The notes under the pieces were generated by a model. The model saw only the letters and a list, made by a program, of their open reading frames with translations, ran no database searches and was not told the DNA's origin. 64,000 bases of DNA from Candidatus Angelobacter sp. Gp1-AA117 (GTDB taxonomy: Bacteria; Acidobacteriota; Terriglobia; Terriglobales; Acidobacteriaceae). Positions within the stretch are counted from its first letter, which is position 1. Each line of letters opens with the position of its first letter. The stretch is taken from positions 1 to 64,000 of the forward strand of contig QHVI01000027.1 in NCBI GenBank assembly GCA_003223515.1, read 5' to 3'. Of this stretch, positions 29,409 through 37,217 are shown in pieces. A program made the translations under genes and the position numbers.

Positions 29409-29705
29409 TTAAGCCGCTCGACCGAGTATTAACTGCCCGCTGGGTGTAACGACGTCAGTTGTTTTCCTTCCATTAAGCGGAACCACGTTGAAGTCAAAAG
29501 AGCAACTTGTAAATCGGTCCATGAGTCGTAATTGCACGTCACAGATACGATCTTCAACATCATAATCCTTGGTCGGCACTGTTATCGTGATGAGAAACTT
29601 ACTGGCCCGCCTGAGCAGAAAGGCCGATTCGACCTCCTGAATTTCGGAGAGCATTGCACGAATCGTTTCAGTTTCCACTCCTTGGGATGCAGCGGTGGAA
29701 GCCAT
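29409..29705 (-). CDS. Small alpha/beta protein paired with HEPN-like gene (MNT-like?)
   Basis: 98 residues from ATG 29705, chosen because a clear ribosome site (AGGAGA) lies 5-10 bases upstream; longer in-frame starts exist at 29732 and 29753. The predicted order is helix, strand (FLITITVPTKDYD), helix (EDRICDVQLRLMDRF) and strand (CSFDFNVVPLNGR), compatible with a small ferredoxin-like or minimal-nucleotidyltransferase-like fold, but GSxxxDxD is missing. Directly coupled to the HEPN-like gene. Its role as antitoxin or partner is inferred from context only. Confidence 0.5.
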   Translation of the reverse strand: MASTAASQGVETETIRAMLSEIQEVESAFLLRRASKFLITITVPTKDYDVEDRICDVQLRLMDRFTSCSFDFNVVPLNGRKTTDVVTPSGQLILGRAA

Positions 29706-29840
29706 CTTGTCTCCTGATGTTTGTTGGTTCATGATTTTAACCCGAAAGCCCAAATTGTTGAAACGATACGTGCAGTGTGCCTTTTCAATAACTTAGAAGA
29801 TGGGTTCCGTGTAGCTGTTGGCTCGTTACGGGAATTTTGA

Positions 29841-29889
29841 TGGAGGCGCGGGTCGGAATCGAACCGACGCATAAAGGTTTTGCAGACCT
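29841..29889 (-). repeat. attL: 49-bp copy of the tRNA-Cys 3' half
   Basis: These 49 bases are identical to 57296-57344, the 3' half (T-arm, variable region, anticodon arm part and CCA end) of the intact tRNA-Cys gene. Identity ends abruptly at 29890 versus 57345. This is the direct repeat expected when an element integrates into the 3' end of a tRNA gene. It marks the left boundary of the island; the original host tRNA 3' half remains here as a fragment. Confidence 0.93.
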
Positions 29890-29945
29890 TCAAGAGTCCT
29901 CCGCAACTGCTTTGTTTTCATTGTGTCCAGTTATTCAATGGGCTA

Positions 29946-29967
29946 TTTTGTCCGGTTTTTGTCCGGT
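29946..29967 (+). repeat. Tandem 11-bp motif near attL (candidate integrase arm sites)
   Basis: Two perfect head-to-tail copies of TTTTGTCCGGT lie 57 bp inside the left attachment site. A matching tandem pair (TTGTCCGAC core) lies 100 bp inside the right attachment site at 57174-57195. The symmetric position near both ends fits arm-type binding sites of the tyrosine integrase. Confidence 0.6.
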
Positions 29968-29998
29968 TCCAAAAATCTGTAGCTGCCGAGGGCCGGGT

Positions 29999-30325
29999 AT
30001 GATCACCTACTGCGTTATGTGCGGGAAGCCATTAGACGAACGGGACGCAGCGAACAAGGCCATTACTCACCGTGATCCGCAATCGTATCGGAGGGAATGG
30101 CGTAACCGCTGGAAGCGGGTCAAAAAGTCCTACCGGGTGACACCTGAAGAATTCCGCCAGGTGCTCAAGCTGAGAAGGGCCGCGAAGCGGAAGCCAGCAA
30201 TTTTGTCCCAGACCGTCCAGCAAGGCGTAGGGCACTGCCCTACACACCAAGAACGGAGTATGCAATCGTCCCATAAAGCCAATTTTTCAAGAACTGAGAT
30301 TTCAGCGCACGGAGGGCTGCCCTGA
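29999..30325 (+). CDS. Small hypothetical protein with CxxC motif
   Basis: 108 residues from ATG 29999; the longer open frame upstream runs across attL and is not used here. The N-terminus MITYCVMCGKPL has a CxxC pair of rubredoxin-knuckle style, followed by a basic region (QSYRREWRNRWKRVKKSYRVTPEEF and LKLRRAAKRKP) suggesting nucleic-acid binding. Gene family not recognised. It is the first gene of the island's left end, and its stop overlaps the next small frame (TGATG). Confidence 0.45.
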   Translation: MITYCVMCGKPLDERDAANKAITHRDPQSYRREWRNRWKRVKKSYRVTPEEFRQVLKLRRAAKRKPAILSQTVQQGVGHCPTHQERSMQSSHKANFSRTEISAHGGLP

Positions 30326-30531
30326 TGGTGCGCTTCTATGATCTACCGATGTATAACGCCTTAGTGCCTCAAGAAATCACCGATCAAATGTTGTTAGCTA
30401 TGGTGAGCCATACCACCGCGGCCAGTGTGATGATGATCCCTGCAGGACGTGGCTTCTTTCGCCTTTATCTGCCGCTGCCATCATCAGCCACGGCCGGCGC
30501 CAGCCCAGCTGTGCCCCGTAGGCGCGCCTGA
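30325..30531 (+). CDS. Small hypothetical protein, doubtful
   Basis: 68 codons starting inside the stop of the previous gene (TGATG overlap), which supports translational coupling. The sequence (MVRFYDLPMYNALVPQEITDQML...) has no recognised domain and the C-terminus is alanine/proline/arginine-rich and may be non-functional. From 30532 to 30822 I see no further gene. Confidence 0.25.
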   Translation: MVRFYDLPMYNALVPQEITDQMLLAMVSHTTAASVMMIPAGRGFFRLYLPLPSSATAGASPAVPRRRA

Positions 30532-30825
30532 ATACGCCGTATCTTTCCTGCCACCCTAATCGGGCGGAAAAGTAGTGTGGCAATTCTCGCCTTACCCCGT
30601 TCGTAAAGGCGTTGGGCGAACTGCAATCCTTGATACAACACGGGGCGAGTTATCCCACTTCTCTTCACGTGCCAAGCGAACGGCAGCTATTAAGCATGCG
30701 CCCAAGAAGATGAGCTTTCTATCGCTACTGGGTTGGTCCGGCGGCATGGTTCGCAGTGGAGGGGAATATATAGCGAAAGTCCATTTGTTTGAGCTGATTT
30801 CATTTGCTTGTTAGTCTCAGGCATG

Positions 30826-31254
30826 ATGAATGCGGAAAATGAGTTGTGCGGCATCTGCGGCTGCGTCCTTCACCGTTCGGGTGAGTACGCAACGCCGACA
30901 CTTCAAGGCCGGTCACACGCCACAAGACACCATTTCGTACCTGAACGCTTCTTTGGCCGTTCGGCGAATCGGAAAGGTCCAAAGCGCGAAGGGATTTTTG
31001 CCGAATGTCCTTGGGCTCACGAGGGAGAGACAGCCGTGTATTGCTACGAGTGTCATGAAGAATTACTCCACAATCCGGTATTGCTGCCGGGAGACATTGC
31101 AACATTCGCCGCTCTGGTCAAGGCATGGGGCTTCGCAGAAGACAAGAAGCCTGCAGATAGAGAAAAGATCGCTGGCAGGATCAGGCTCCTCCATGAAGTC
31201 ATTGTTGCGGGATTGCAAGTCTTGTCGGAGCGAAGCAAAGGCGGATTGCAATGA
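30826..31254 (+). CDS. HNH-type nuclease-like protein
   Basis: About 142 residues; ATG 30826 (or 30823) is chosen. It carries two zinc knuckles, CGICG at the start and CYEC near residue 72, around RHHFVPERFF and CHEELLHNPVLLP. This fits the beta-beta-alpha-metal HNH layout (His of RHHF, later His-Asn of LLHN). HNH domains cut DNA in restriction, phage defence and homing systems. It overlaps the following GIY-YIG gene by 4 bp (ATGA), so it is the first member of a three-gene cassette with tight coupling. Assignment is by motif; specificity unknown. Confidence 0.6.
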   Translation: MNAENELCGICGCVLHRSGEYATPTLQGRSHATRHHFVPERFFGRSANRKGPKREGIFAECPWAHEGETAVYCYECHEELLHNPVLLPGDIATFAALVKAWGFAEDKKPADREKIAGRIRLLHEVIVAGLQVLSERSKGGLQ

Positions 31255-31916
31255 CCGCAGAAGAACTGTGTAGTAGCCTACACACACTGCTGTTGCAACT
31301 GCCGGTGTACACCAGTCCAAGCGATGTGCCCTTCAGCAACGGGTTGTATTTTTTCTATGAGACGGGGGAGACAAGTCAGCATGCACCGGCTGGCCGTATC
31401 GTGCGGATAGGCAATCATCCTCGGAGCGACGGCACATTGGTACGTCGCCTGAAACAGCATTATGGCGGAAGAAAAAATGGAAGTGTCTTTAGACGATATC
31501 TAGGCGGTGCTTTGATTCGGTGTAGCACTACGCAAAGTCCATGCCTGATGCCTGGCCCTGGGCTCGGGCATTGGGAGAGGCAGCACGCGAATACCTGTTC
31601 GGCATGCGATGTCATCGAGAAGCAAGTTTCGGCAGTGTTGTATTCATCATTCAGCTTTAGGTGTGTTGAAATTTCGGCCCGGCAGGTACGGAATCGTTTA
31701 GAAGGTTTGCTCATCGCAACACTCGCAAATTGCGGCACGTGTGGCCCCTCAGCAGAGTGGTTGGGCCGCAATGCCTATTCAACTGTCGTTCAAACAACCG
31801 GCCTGTGGAACAGCGATTTTGTTACTGGCCCTTTGCTCCAAGAAGCTGATTTCAAAGACTTCGATTTCGTTGTGAGTGAAACTGTGAACAAGTGGGTATG
31901 TACACGAAACTGCTGA
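31251..31916 (+). CDS. GIY-YIG-like nuclease domain protein
   Basis: 221 residues. The core NGLYFFYE...GRIVRIG...LVRRLKQHYGG...SVFRRYLGGAL follows the GIY-YIG plan: the first tyrosine strand, the second strand here VRIG instead of YIG, then conserved Arg and His. The C-terminal half contains several Cys (CSACD, NCGTCG) and is not recognised. GIY-YIG enzymes make metal-dependent DNA nicks in repair, restriction and mobile elements. It is sandwiched between the HNH gene (4-bp overlap) and the YaaA-like gene (about 19-bp overlap), which implies a joint protein module. Confidence 0.6.
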   Translation: MTAEELCSSLHTLLLQLPVYTSPSDVPFSNGLYFFYETGETSQHAPAGRIVRIGNHPRSDGTLVRRLKQHYGGRKNGSVFRRYLGGALIRCSTTQSPCLMPGPGLGHWERQHANTCSACDVIEKQVSAVLYSSFSFRCVEISARQVRNRLEGLLIATLANCGTCGPSAEWLGRNAYSTVVQTTGLWNSDFVTGPLLQEADFKDFDFVVSETVNKWVCTRNC

Positions 31917-32515
31917 TAATTCCATGCTCACAGTCGAAGAAGGGCGGTAACAGCGCAATAGCAGCCCGCTCTATTGACGAGTTCATCTCTCCCGAAAGCT
32001 CAGAACTGCTTCGTTCAGCGCGGCGAAGCGCATTTCAGAGATCACAAACAAGATTGGATATGGACTCAGACGCCATCCCCGCGCTTTTTCGATATTCGGG
32101 CAATATGTGGTCAGTGGAAGGCTTCCGGGAGGCGATTCAAGGCGCTTTGTCAGATGGCTTACATGTGCTAGTCGAAAGTGGCGGTTATGGCCTTATCAGA
32201 GTGGAGGAAGGAATTCACGAATACGAAGCTTCGATCAACAGAACCGCGCCAATATGGCGCCACGTTTTCCCGTTAGTGTTGACTGACTACATTTCGCGGA
32301 ATGGCATTAACTCAATTTTTGTCGCGGGATCTGGACAGTATTTGCAGATCCTGCGCAAGAAGAACTGGTGGGGCGGTAGAGAATGCAGATGGTTTGTTGC
32401 TCGAATGTCAGGCGATGGAAACCGGTATCGAGTCGTACCTCGCGCTATCGGGTGCGCCGTTCGTGATCTCATTCTATCCAGGTTTAGCACGGCGTCTTCC
32501 TGGCTTACGAATTGA
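31898..32515 (+). CDS. YaaA/DUF6884-like protein
   Basis: About 205 residues from ATG 31898 (GTG 31892 is also possible). The N-terminus LLIIPCSQSKKGG and the later LVESGGYGLIRVEEGIHEYE match the pattern of YaaA and DUF6884-type proteins: a Cys-Ser near a first strand, then a glycine-rich SxxYGL motif. YaaA protects DNA from oxidative damage and binds DNA; DUF6884 proteins occur in modification or defence loci. Here the gene overlaps the GIY-YIG gene, so it is likely the third subunit of a candidate defence cassette. The family link is moderate. Confidence 0.55.
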   Translation: MYTKLLIIPCSQSKKGGNSAIAARSIDEFISPESSELLRSARRSAFQRSQTRLDMDSDAIPALFRYSGNMWSVEGFREAIQGALSDGLHVLVESGGYGLIRVEEGIHEYEASINRTAPIWRHVFPLVLTDYISRNGINSIFVAGSGQYLQILRKKNWWGGRECRWFVARMSGDGNRYRVVPRAIGCAVRDLILSRFSTASSWLTN

Positions 32516-32587
32516 CTCTTACATCTTGCAGTCATCAAGCAGCAGAACGTGTGAATGCGGCAGAACTTTCGCGACGCATTCTTGCTG

Positions 32588-33001
32588 TTATCCATCCATA
32601 TCGAATGAAAACCCTTTGACTGCGGGCACGTGAGTGAATCCTGCAGCTATCGATAGATAGAAGCGGTGTGCTCCATGAGTCAACCTGTAGGCGTGTGAAT
32701 TTACTACCGACACCTTTACGATCTCGACTGGCGGAAGCGCAGATGCGTTCACGAATCCAAGAAGGATGTTGATGACTCGTTCCTTTGCGGTCAGACCTGT
32801 CTCTTGATCATCGTTGAAAATGCCATGGCTTAGTTGTCGTTTAACAGGCTCAACCTCGTCAATTGGCACGCAGGAGCAGTCTGGAAACTTTTGCAAGTCA
32901 ACACGATATGACCGAGAGCTGGGCACGAATGAAGACATTCCAGCCTCGGCCCACCATTCGTCACTTAGCTCAAACGAAAAGTCATGATGTACAAATCGCA
33001 T
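32588..33001 (-). CDS. ParB/sulfiredoxin-like domain protein
   Basis: 137 residues. The C-terminal half (LPPVEIVKVSVVNSHAYRLTHGAHRFYLSIAAGFTHVPAV) matches the ParB-N / sulfiredoxin-type core, with GxHR as the nucleotide-binding-like motif (GAHR). No HTH segment follows, so it is a solitary ParB-like domain; such domains include DNA-binding CTPases and nucleases. It converges on the YaaA-like gene with 72 bp between stops and is transcribed opposite to the cassette, so it could be an antagonist or an unrelated gene. Confidence 0.5.
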   Translation of the reverse strand: MRFVHHDFSFELSDEWWAEAGMSSFVPSSRSYRVDLQKFPDCSCVPIDEVEPVKRQLSHGIFNDDQETGLTAKERVINILLGFVNASALPPVEIVKVSVVNSHAYRLTHGAHRFYLSIAAGFTHVPAVKGFSFDMDG

Positions 33002-33525
33002 ACTTTGTTTGAAGGTGACTTCACATTATCATGCCCGGATAGTTCGGGGGCAACCAAGATAGGCGAACTTCCCCGCAGACGCTTTCCAAGTTTTCCATCT
33101 TTTTCCATAGCGTTCTAAAAACCGCATTTCCGCCTTCAATGAAGAACTCTGGTCAGCTCTGCTGCGTCTGAGTATTTAACACCCAGAAAAAATACGGGTG
33201 TCACGGATGTGCAACATGAACATGATGCTCACACTCATCTTGCTGCAAATGGGGCGGAAGCCCTTGGGAAAACGCGGTGCGGCAGCTACAGAACGCCTTC
33301 AGAGGGTCCGATGCCAAAGCTTGGTTTCGGAACCGATATCGGCTGTCGACTCAGAACGGTGGCCGCAATGCCCAGCGCAACGTCTCACCATGACGAAATT
33401 ATATTCCTACCCACACCGTGTCATCGACGTCGCACCAAGATAACGGCAGCTTGGTCGTGGTTTCTGATGACGGCCAAACTGCCCATCAGTCTGTTCGGGT
33501 TCGGTTATAGAATCAGAGCTGCTCC
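33002..33525. other. Gene-free stretch upstream of the AlbA_2 gene
   Basis: 524 bp without a convincing gene. Small overlapping frames at 33198-33535 have no recognisable content. One hairpin is visible (ACACCC 33179-33184 with GGGTGT 33196-33201 around an A-rich loop). It probably holds promoters for the divergent ParB-like and AlbA_2 genes. Confidence 0.35.
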
Positions 33526-33546
33526 ATGCGACTGATGGGGGCAAAA

Positions 33547-34797
33547 ATGTTGAAACCGACCAAATTAGAGCTAGAGAACAGGGTCCGCCAATGGATAAAG
33601 AAAAACAGGAAGGAAAACATCCGCCTCGAATTTAAGCTGAAAGTTGATCTGAGCACTATCGGGGCAAAGGCTGAATTCATCCGTGATGTCATTGCCTTGG
33701 CGAACTCGGAAGGGGAGATTCCGCGCAGTGAGGGTCATCTCGTTATAGGTTTCAGAAACGGCGAGCTCTTCGACATCGAAAGCGAGCGCTATGATGGTGC
33801 CAAGTTCGGACAGCTCCTCGACTCATACATTTCGCCGCATGTTAGTGTCTCTTACGAGGAGTTCGAGAACGGGAAGCGAGGACGTGTCGGCGTTCTGGTC
33901 GTGAAGCCCGATGTTCATGTCCTTTACATTGCCGCCAAGGAACTTCGCGATGAGAAAGGAAAGCTTGAACTCTTGCCTGGACAAAGCTGGGGACGGAAGT
34001 CTGACAGAAAGATGGCTCTTCAGGGCGAAGCAATTCAGCACAGGCTTTCCAATATCACCAAGCAAAAGATTGATGCTGCGATATCTCCACTAGAAGAAAG
34101 GATCATTGAACTGCAGCGAGCAGCAGGCCCTGCGCTCGAGGTTAAGAAGATCCGCTATGAAATTGAGGCAACCCGAGAATGGCCCGAGATCGAACGACAC
34201 TTGGAACGGCTAGTGCCATATGCAAGGGAGTACGAGCATCATGTAAAAGAAGAAGTTCTTGACGCTCTTGGGGCAGTGACGGGAAGGACGCGGGACGAAA
34301 TGCCGCTTCAGGTACTACAAGGGGTGGATAGTGTTTTGGCGGAAATAATGTTTATAGGCTGGGGCGGGTTGCAACGGCGTTCCAACAAAGAGATTTCAGT
34401 TGAGGATCAAAAGGTGTTGAAACGAGTGGGGCACGCCACGTATGAGCTGACCTGGGATTCCTGCCGTTACTTGCGAAACCTGGAGATGGTAAGGACCTGC
34501 GCGCATCGATATTGGGCTCTGATTAGGTTCGCCGCTCTGAACAGTCTACCGAGCCTGCAAGAGTCCTTGCTGGAGGACATACGCTATTGCCAGCAAATCT
34601 GTCTGGAGGAACGAAACGGCGCAGCTTTTCCCGAAGCTTACGATCTGATTGAATGGCAGATTAAGGATGCATTAGACTTGCCACAGAAGCCACAGCGTTC
34701 TGAAACAATCGAACGCTCCCTCCCCAGAGGTTCTCCGCTGAACTACGCCAGATCAATATCTATGAGAAAGTTCTCGCCTTTGGGGACTGAAGAGTAG
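33547..34797 (+). CDS. AlbA_2 (Schlafen-type) ATP-binding domain protein
   Basis: About 416 residues from ATG 33547, preceded by GGGGGC; an upstream ATG at 33526 would add 7 residues. Residues 20-110 match the AlbA_2 domain (ENIRLEFKLKVDL...KAEFIRDVIALANSEG...GHLVIGFRNGELFDIE...SYISPHV), the bacterial relative of the Schlafen core, which has RNase or ATP-binding activity. The remaining 300 residues are helical (a likely coiled coil ITKQKIDAAISPLEERIIELQRAAG near 170-195) and unrecognised. In islands such proteins appear as defence or regulatory components. Confidence 0.65.
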   Translation: MLKPTKLELENRVRQWIKKNRKENIRLEFKLKVDLSTIGAKAEFIRDVIALANSEGEIPRSEGHLVIGFRNGELFDIESERYDGAKFGQLLDSYISPHVSVSYEEFENGKRGRVGVLVVKPDVHVLYIAAKELRDEKGKLELLPGQSWGRKSDRKMALQGEAIQHRLSNITKQKIDAAISPLEERIIELQRAAGPALEVKKIRYEIEATREWPEIERHLERLVPYAREYEHHVKEEVLDALGAVTGRTRDEMPLQVLQGVDSVLAEIMFIGWGGLQRRSNKEISVEDQKVLKRVGHATYELTWDSCRYLRNLEMVRTCAHRYWALIRFAALNSLPSLQESLLEDIRYCQQICLEERNGAAFPEAYDLIEWQIKDALDLPQKPQRSETIERSLPRGSPLNYARSISMRKFSPLGTEE

Positions 34798-34899
34798 AAA
34801 CTGCTCAAAGAGCCGCCGAGTCAGGAGCTAAGTTTCCGCTAAGGTTTCACTAACCTTAAGCAAGATTGCAGCAGCCCGGTAGTGGGTGATCAGGCAGGT

Positions 34900-34994
34900 T
34901 CACTGTACCAACTCGCTCAGTTTGGGCTTGCACTCGTGCCATTTGTCTGTGCAGGCCATACACACGGGCTCTTCGCACAGGGCGCAGATGGAAA
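34900..34994 (-). pseudogene. 3' fragment of a B-box-like zinc-finger gene split by ISL3
   Basis: On the minus strand this piece encodes LSICALCEEPVCMACTDKWHECKPKLSELVQ plus the stop. Joined to the 5' fragment at 36349-36709 through one copy of the 8-bp duplication, it restores one open frame of 152 codons (456 bp) with no shift. Together the joined end reads C-x2-H-x7-C-x2-C-x4-C-x2-C-x4-H, the spacing of a B-box zinc finger. The insertion lies exactly between the first CxxH and the first CxxC pair. Confidence 0.8.
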
Positions 34995-35002
34995 GTTTTT
35001 TG
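34995..35002 (+). repeat. Target site duplication, left copy
   Basis: GTTTTTTG directly abuts the left inverted repeat of the insertion sequence and is repeated exactly at 36349-36356 after the right one. Eight bases is the usual duplication length of ISL3 elements. Confidence 0.93.
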
Positions 35003-36348
35003 GGCTCTGGGCAAGAATCTGAAAAACTCGTGGATTTACAGGATTTCCGAGTAGCAGTTGTTTGGCTACACTTGGCGGCATGAGAGACAGCGAGTGGAGC
35101 AAGATTCTGGGGTGGCCGGGCTACCGGGTATATCAAAGCGAGATCAATGAGTCAGCCCAGACGTTGCATTTATGGGTACGGCGCAAGCGCGGGAACCACA
35201 AGCTGGTGTGCTCCGGCTGCGGAAAGCGGGTCCATGAAATAGTCGAGACCTATGAGCGGGAGGTGCGGGATCTGCCCTGGTCGCAGTACCGGGCGACAGT
35301 GGTGATAGAGCTGTATCGGGTGCGCTGCCCGGATTGTGGGATCAAGGTGGAAAAGGTGGAGCAACTGCCCAGCAAGGCACCCTTCAGCAAGCGCTTTGAG
35401 GAGGCCGTGGGAAGGGCCTGCGAGAGTGCGGCGGTGAGGCGAGTGGCGCGCCAGTTTGGGATGGCGGCGAGCACAGTGCGGGCCATCGATTTGCGCTATC
35501 TGAAGCGCTGGTCGGCGGGGCGCAGAAAGCCGGCTTTGCGGCAGATGGGGGTAGATGAGATTCATCTGGGTAAGAAGCAAAAGTTCCTCACCGTGGTGAG
35601 CAATCTGGAGACGGGTGAGCCTTGGTGGTTTGGCCGGGAGCGGAAGAAAGAGACGCTGGATGAGTTCTTCACCCAGCAGTTGAGCGCTTTCCAACGGAGC
35701 GCGATCCGGGCAGCTTGCGTGGACATGTGGGAGCCCTTCCGGCAAAGCCTGGGGCAGTGGGCACCGAAGTGCCGGATTGTCTATGACAAGTTCCACATTA
35801 TGCAGCATGCGGGACGGGCGGTGGATGAAGTACGGCGTGCGGAGTTCTTTCGTAAAGGTGGGGCGGCGCGGGAGGTGGTGAAGGGAAAGCGCTGGCTGTT
35901 GCTGGCGCGCTGGGTGCATCTGCATACGGACAAGAAACGGCAGCTCAATCAACTGTTCGCGCTGAACCGGCGGATCATGAAAGCCTATCTGCTGAAAGAG
36001 AGCCTGGGACGGCTGTGGAGCTATACCTACGAGGGAGCCATGCTGCGTTATCTGAAGAGCTGGATTGACCAGTTGCGCTGGCAGCGGCTGAAGCCCATGG
36101 AAAAGCTGGCACGGACGTTGTTGGATCACCTTGAGGGAATCTTGAACTACTGCCGGATCAAGGTGCCGCTGGGTGTGGTGGAAGCCGTCAACGGGAACAT
36201 CAAAGCGCTGTTGCGTCGGGGCCGTGGCTACAGTGACTTGGACTATCTGCTGCTTAAGGCGCAACGGCTGGCGGCCACCAAGACCCAATTCCTCGTTTTA
36301 CAGAAAGCCGCTTAAAATGCATACTTCGTCAGATTCTCGTGCAGAGCC
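35003..36348 (+). mobile_element. Complete ISL3-family insertion sequence, 1346 bp
   Basis: The boundaries come from an imperfect 20-bp inverted repeat: left 35003-35022 starts GGCTCTG and ends AGAATCTGA, right 36329-36348 is its complement with 3 mismatches. Exact 8-bp direct repeats GTTTTTTG flank both ends. It encodes one intact transposase and interrupts a small minus-strand gene. Clean ends, intact transposase and precise target duplication suggest recent insertion. Confidence 0.95.
35080..36315 (+). CDS. ISL3 family transposase
   Basis: 411 residues from ATG 35080 (TTG 35062 would add 6). The order is typical: zinc-ribbon CSGCGKRV...VRCPDCG (about residues 40-85), a helix-turn-helix (VRRVARQFGMAASTVRAIDLRYLKRW), then the DDE catalytic core with Asp in MGVDEIHLGKK, Asp in CRIVYDKFHIMQH and Glu in GVVEAVNGNIKALLRRGRGY. 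It cuts and moves the element by binding the 20-bp terminal repeats. No frameshift. Nothing else is encoded in the element on either strand; a long antisense frame is a shadow. Confidence 0.97.
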   Translation: MRDSEWSKILGWPGYRVYQSEINESAQTLHLWVRRKRGNHKLVCSGCGKRVHEIVETYEREVRDLPWSQYRATVVIELYRVRCPDCGIKVEKVEQLPSKAPFSKRFEEAVGRACESAAVRRVARQFGMAASTVRAIDLRYLKRWSAGRRKPALRQMGVDEIHLGKKQKFLTVVSNLETGEPWWFGRERKKETLDEFFTQQLSAFQRSAIRAACVDMWEPFRQSLGQWAPKCRIVYDKFHIMQHAGRAVDEVRRAEFFRKGGAAREVVKGKRWLLLARWVHLHTDKKRQLNQLFALNRRIMKAYLLKESLGRLWSYTYEGAMLRYLKSWIDQLRWQRLKPMEKLARTLLDHLEGILNYCRIKVPLGVVEAVNGNIKALLRRGRGYSDLDYLLLKAQRLAATKTQFLVLQKAA

Positions 36349-36356
36349 GTTTTTTG
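36349..36356 (+). repeat. Target site duplication, right copy
   Basis: GTTTTTTG, identical to 34995-35002, directly after the right inverted repeat of the insertion sequence. Confidence 0.93.
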
Positions 36357-36709
36357 TGGCCGTGCTTCTCACAGGGCTGCGCTTCTTCAAGTTGTACCCG
36401 CAACGAGGCAAGCTGATCCAGGCTTAGAAATGGAGGTACGTGTTCGCTGCGAGGCACTTTGATCAGCTGCGTATCGGCGTAGCGGTGCAGGTTTGCTAGA
36501 GCGGCCCTCGTGTCGTTTTCTTGCAGGCGCATTAGCAGCGACAGCAGATTGAAGCCGATTCTATCGAACAGCGGTTCGTATTCCGGTTTGCTCTCGGCGT
36601 ACTGCTTCAGCAGTTTGTCTACGCCTGTATAGCCGGCCTGATAGCTCAGAAGGGCGCACATCAGGCGCTTTCCAAGTTGCGGGAAGCGTTTTGGGGTGGG
36701 TCGGGACAT
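36349..36709 (-). pseudogene. 5' fragment of the B-box-like gene split by ISL3
   Basis: Starts at ATG 36709 with a good ribosome site (AAGGAG, 8 bases upstream). It encodes about 120 residues: a basic start MSRPTPKRFPQLGKR, then helical segments (LMCALLSYQAGYTGVDKLLKQYAE, FDRIGFNLLSLLMRLQENDTRAALANLHRYADTQL) and QPCEKHGHKK, where the insertion occurs. The intact gene would have encoded a 151-residue protein with a C-terminal B-box-like zinc finger, a module rare in bacteria as far as I know. The current frame runs on into IS DNA. A 50-codon gene lies 5 bp upstream. Confidence 0.8.
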
Positions 36710-36714
36710 TTGGT

Positions 36715-36867
36715 TTACTCCTTGTTCTCGCGCCATTCCAGCAAGCCCAGGTTGTCGTCGTGCCTCTCGTAGAAGATTAGGCTGTAAGCGAGTTTCTTCT
36801 TGGTCTTCTTCGGATTGGCAAGGCTGGCGCTTCCCGAGGCCGGAGCGATGTTCAGCCACGGCATCAT
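36715..36867 (-). CDS. 50-residue hypothetical protein upstream of the split gene
   Basis: Starts at ATG 36867 (MMPWLNIAPASGS...) and ends 5 bp before the ATG of the interrupted gene, so both were in one operon. The sequence contains a lysine-rich turn (NPKKTKKKLAYSLIFYERHDDNLGLLEWRENKE); the amphipathic, charged C-terminal half looks like a genuine small protein. The family is not recognised. A shift in reading frame in the overlapping longer frame argues that this one is real. Confidence 0.5.
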   Translation of the reverse strand: MMPWLNIAPASGSASLANPKKTKKKLAYSLIFYERHDDNLGLLEWRENKE

Positions 36868-37012
36868 ACACCTGTTGCTTTGGGGTGTCCTGCCGTTTTT
36901 CTCTGTGGATATATTCAGCTACCTGCGATGGCTGGAGCCTTTTACTTCAGCTCGGCACCGCCAATCACGTAAATAGCTGAGAGCCTTCTAGCGCTGCAGG
37001 CAAGGAACAGAT

Positions 37013-37052
37013 GGTTGGAAATGGGTTAGTTTCGGTGACCTCTGAAAATCGC
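37013..37052 (+). repeat. 40-bp repeat, copy B
   Basis: The segment ggttggaaatgggtt...ttcggtgacctctgaaaatcgc resembles 52023-52064 with a few substitutions and a 2-bp length difference. Both copies lie in a gene-free stretch (here 36872-37217) and upstream of a small HTH gene or DNA-binding protein gene. Candidate regulatory or replication site of the island. Confidence 0.5.
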
Positions 37053-37217
37053 CTTGCGCGGTCTAGATCTTGAGCTCGTGGATCAGTCCATTTGGCAAAT
37101 TACAGAGAAGCATTGTAAGGCACGCAACCAATCCAGGATCACTAGAGCGGATTTGGCGTACCCGCAACTGCAATTTAAAGTTGACAGGACGAGAGCTATC
37201 TGAAAGACTTTTTCAGA

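Noticed and set aside
29837-29998. Upstream extension of the small CxxC protein through attL
   Set aside because: Would translate tRNA-derived sequence; ATG 29999 gives a compact protein.
35170-36288. 372-codon frame antisense to the ISL3 transposase
   Set aside because: Composition shadow (His/Pro/Gln/Leu-rich), while the plus frame has complete catalytic motifs and the IS ends fit it.
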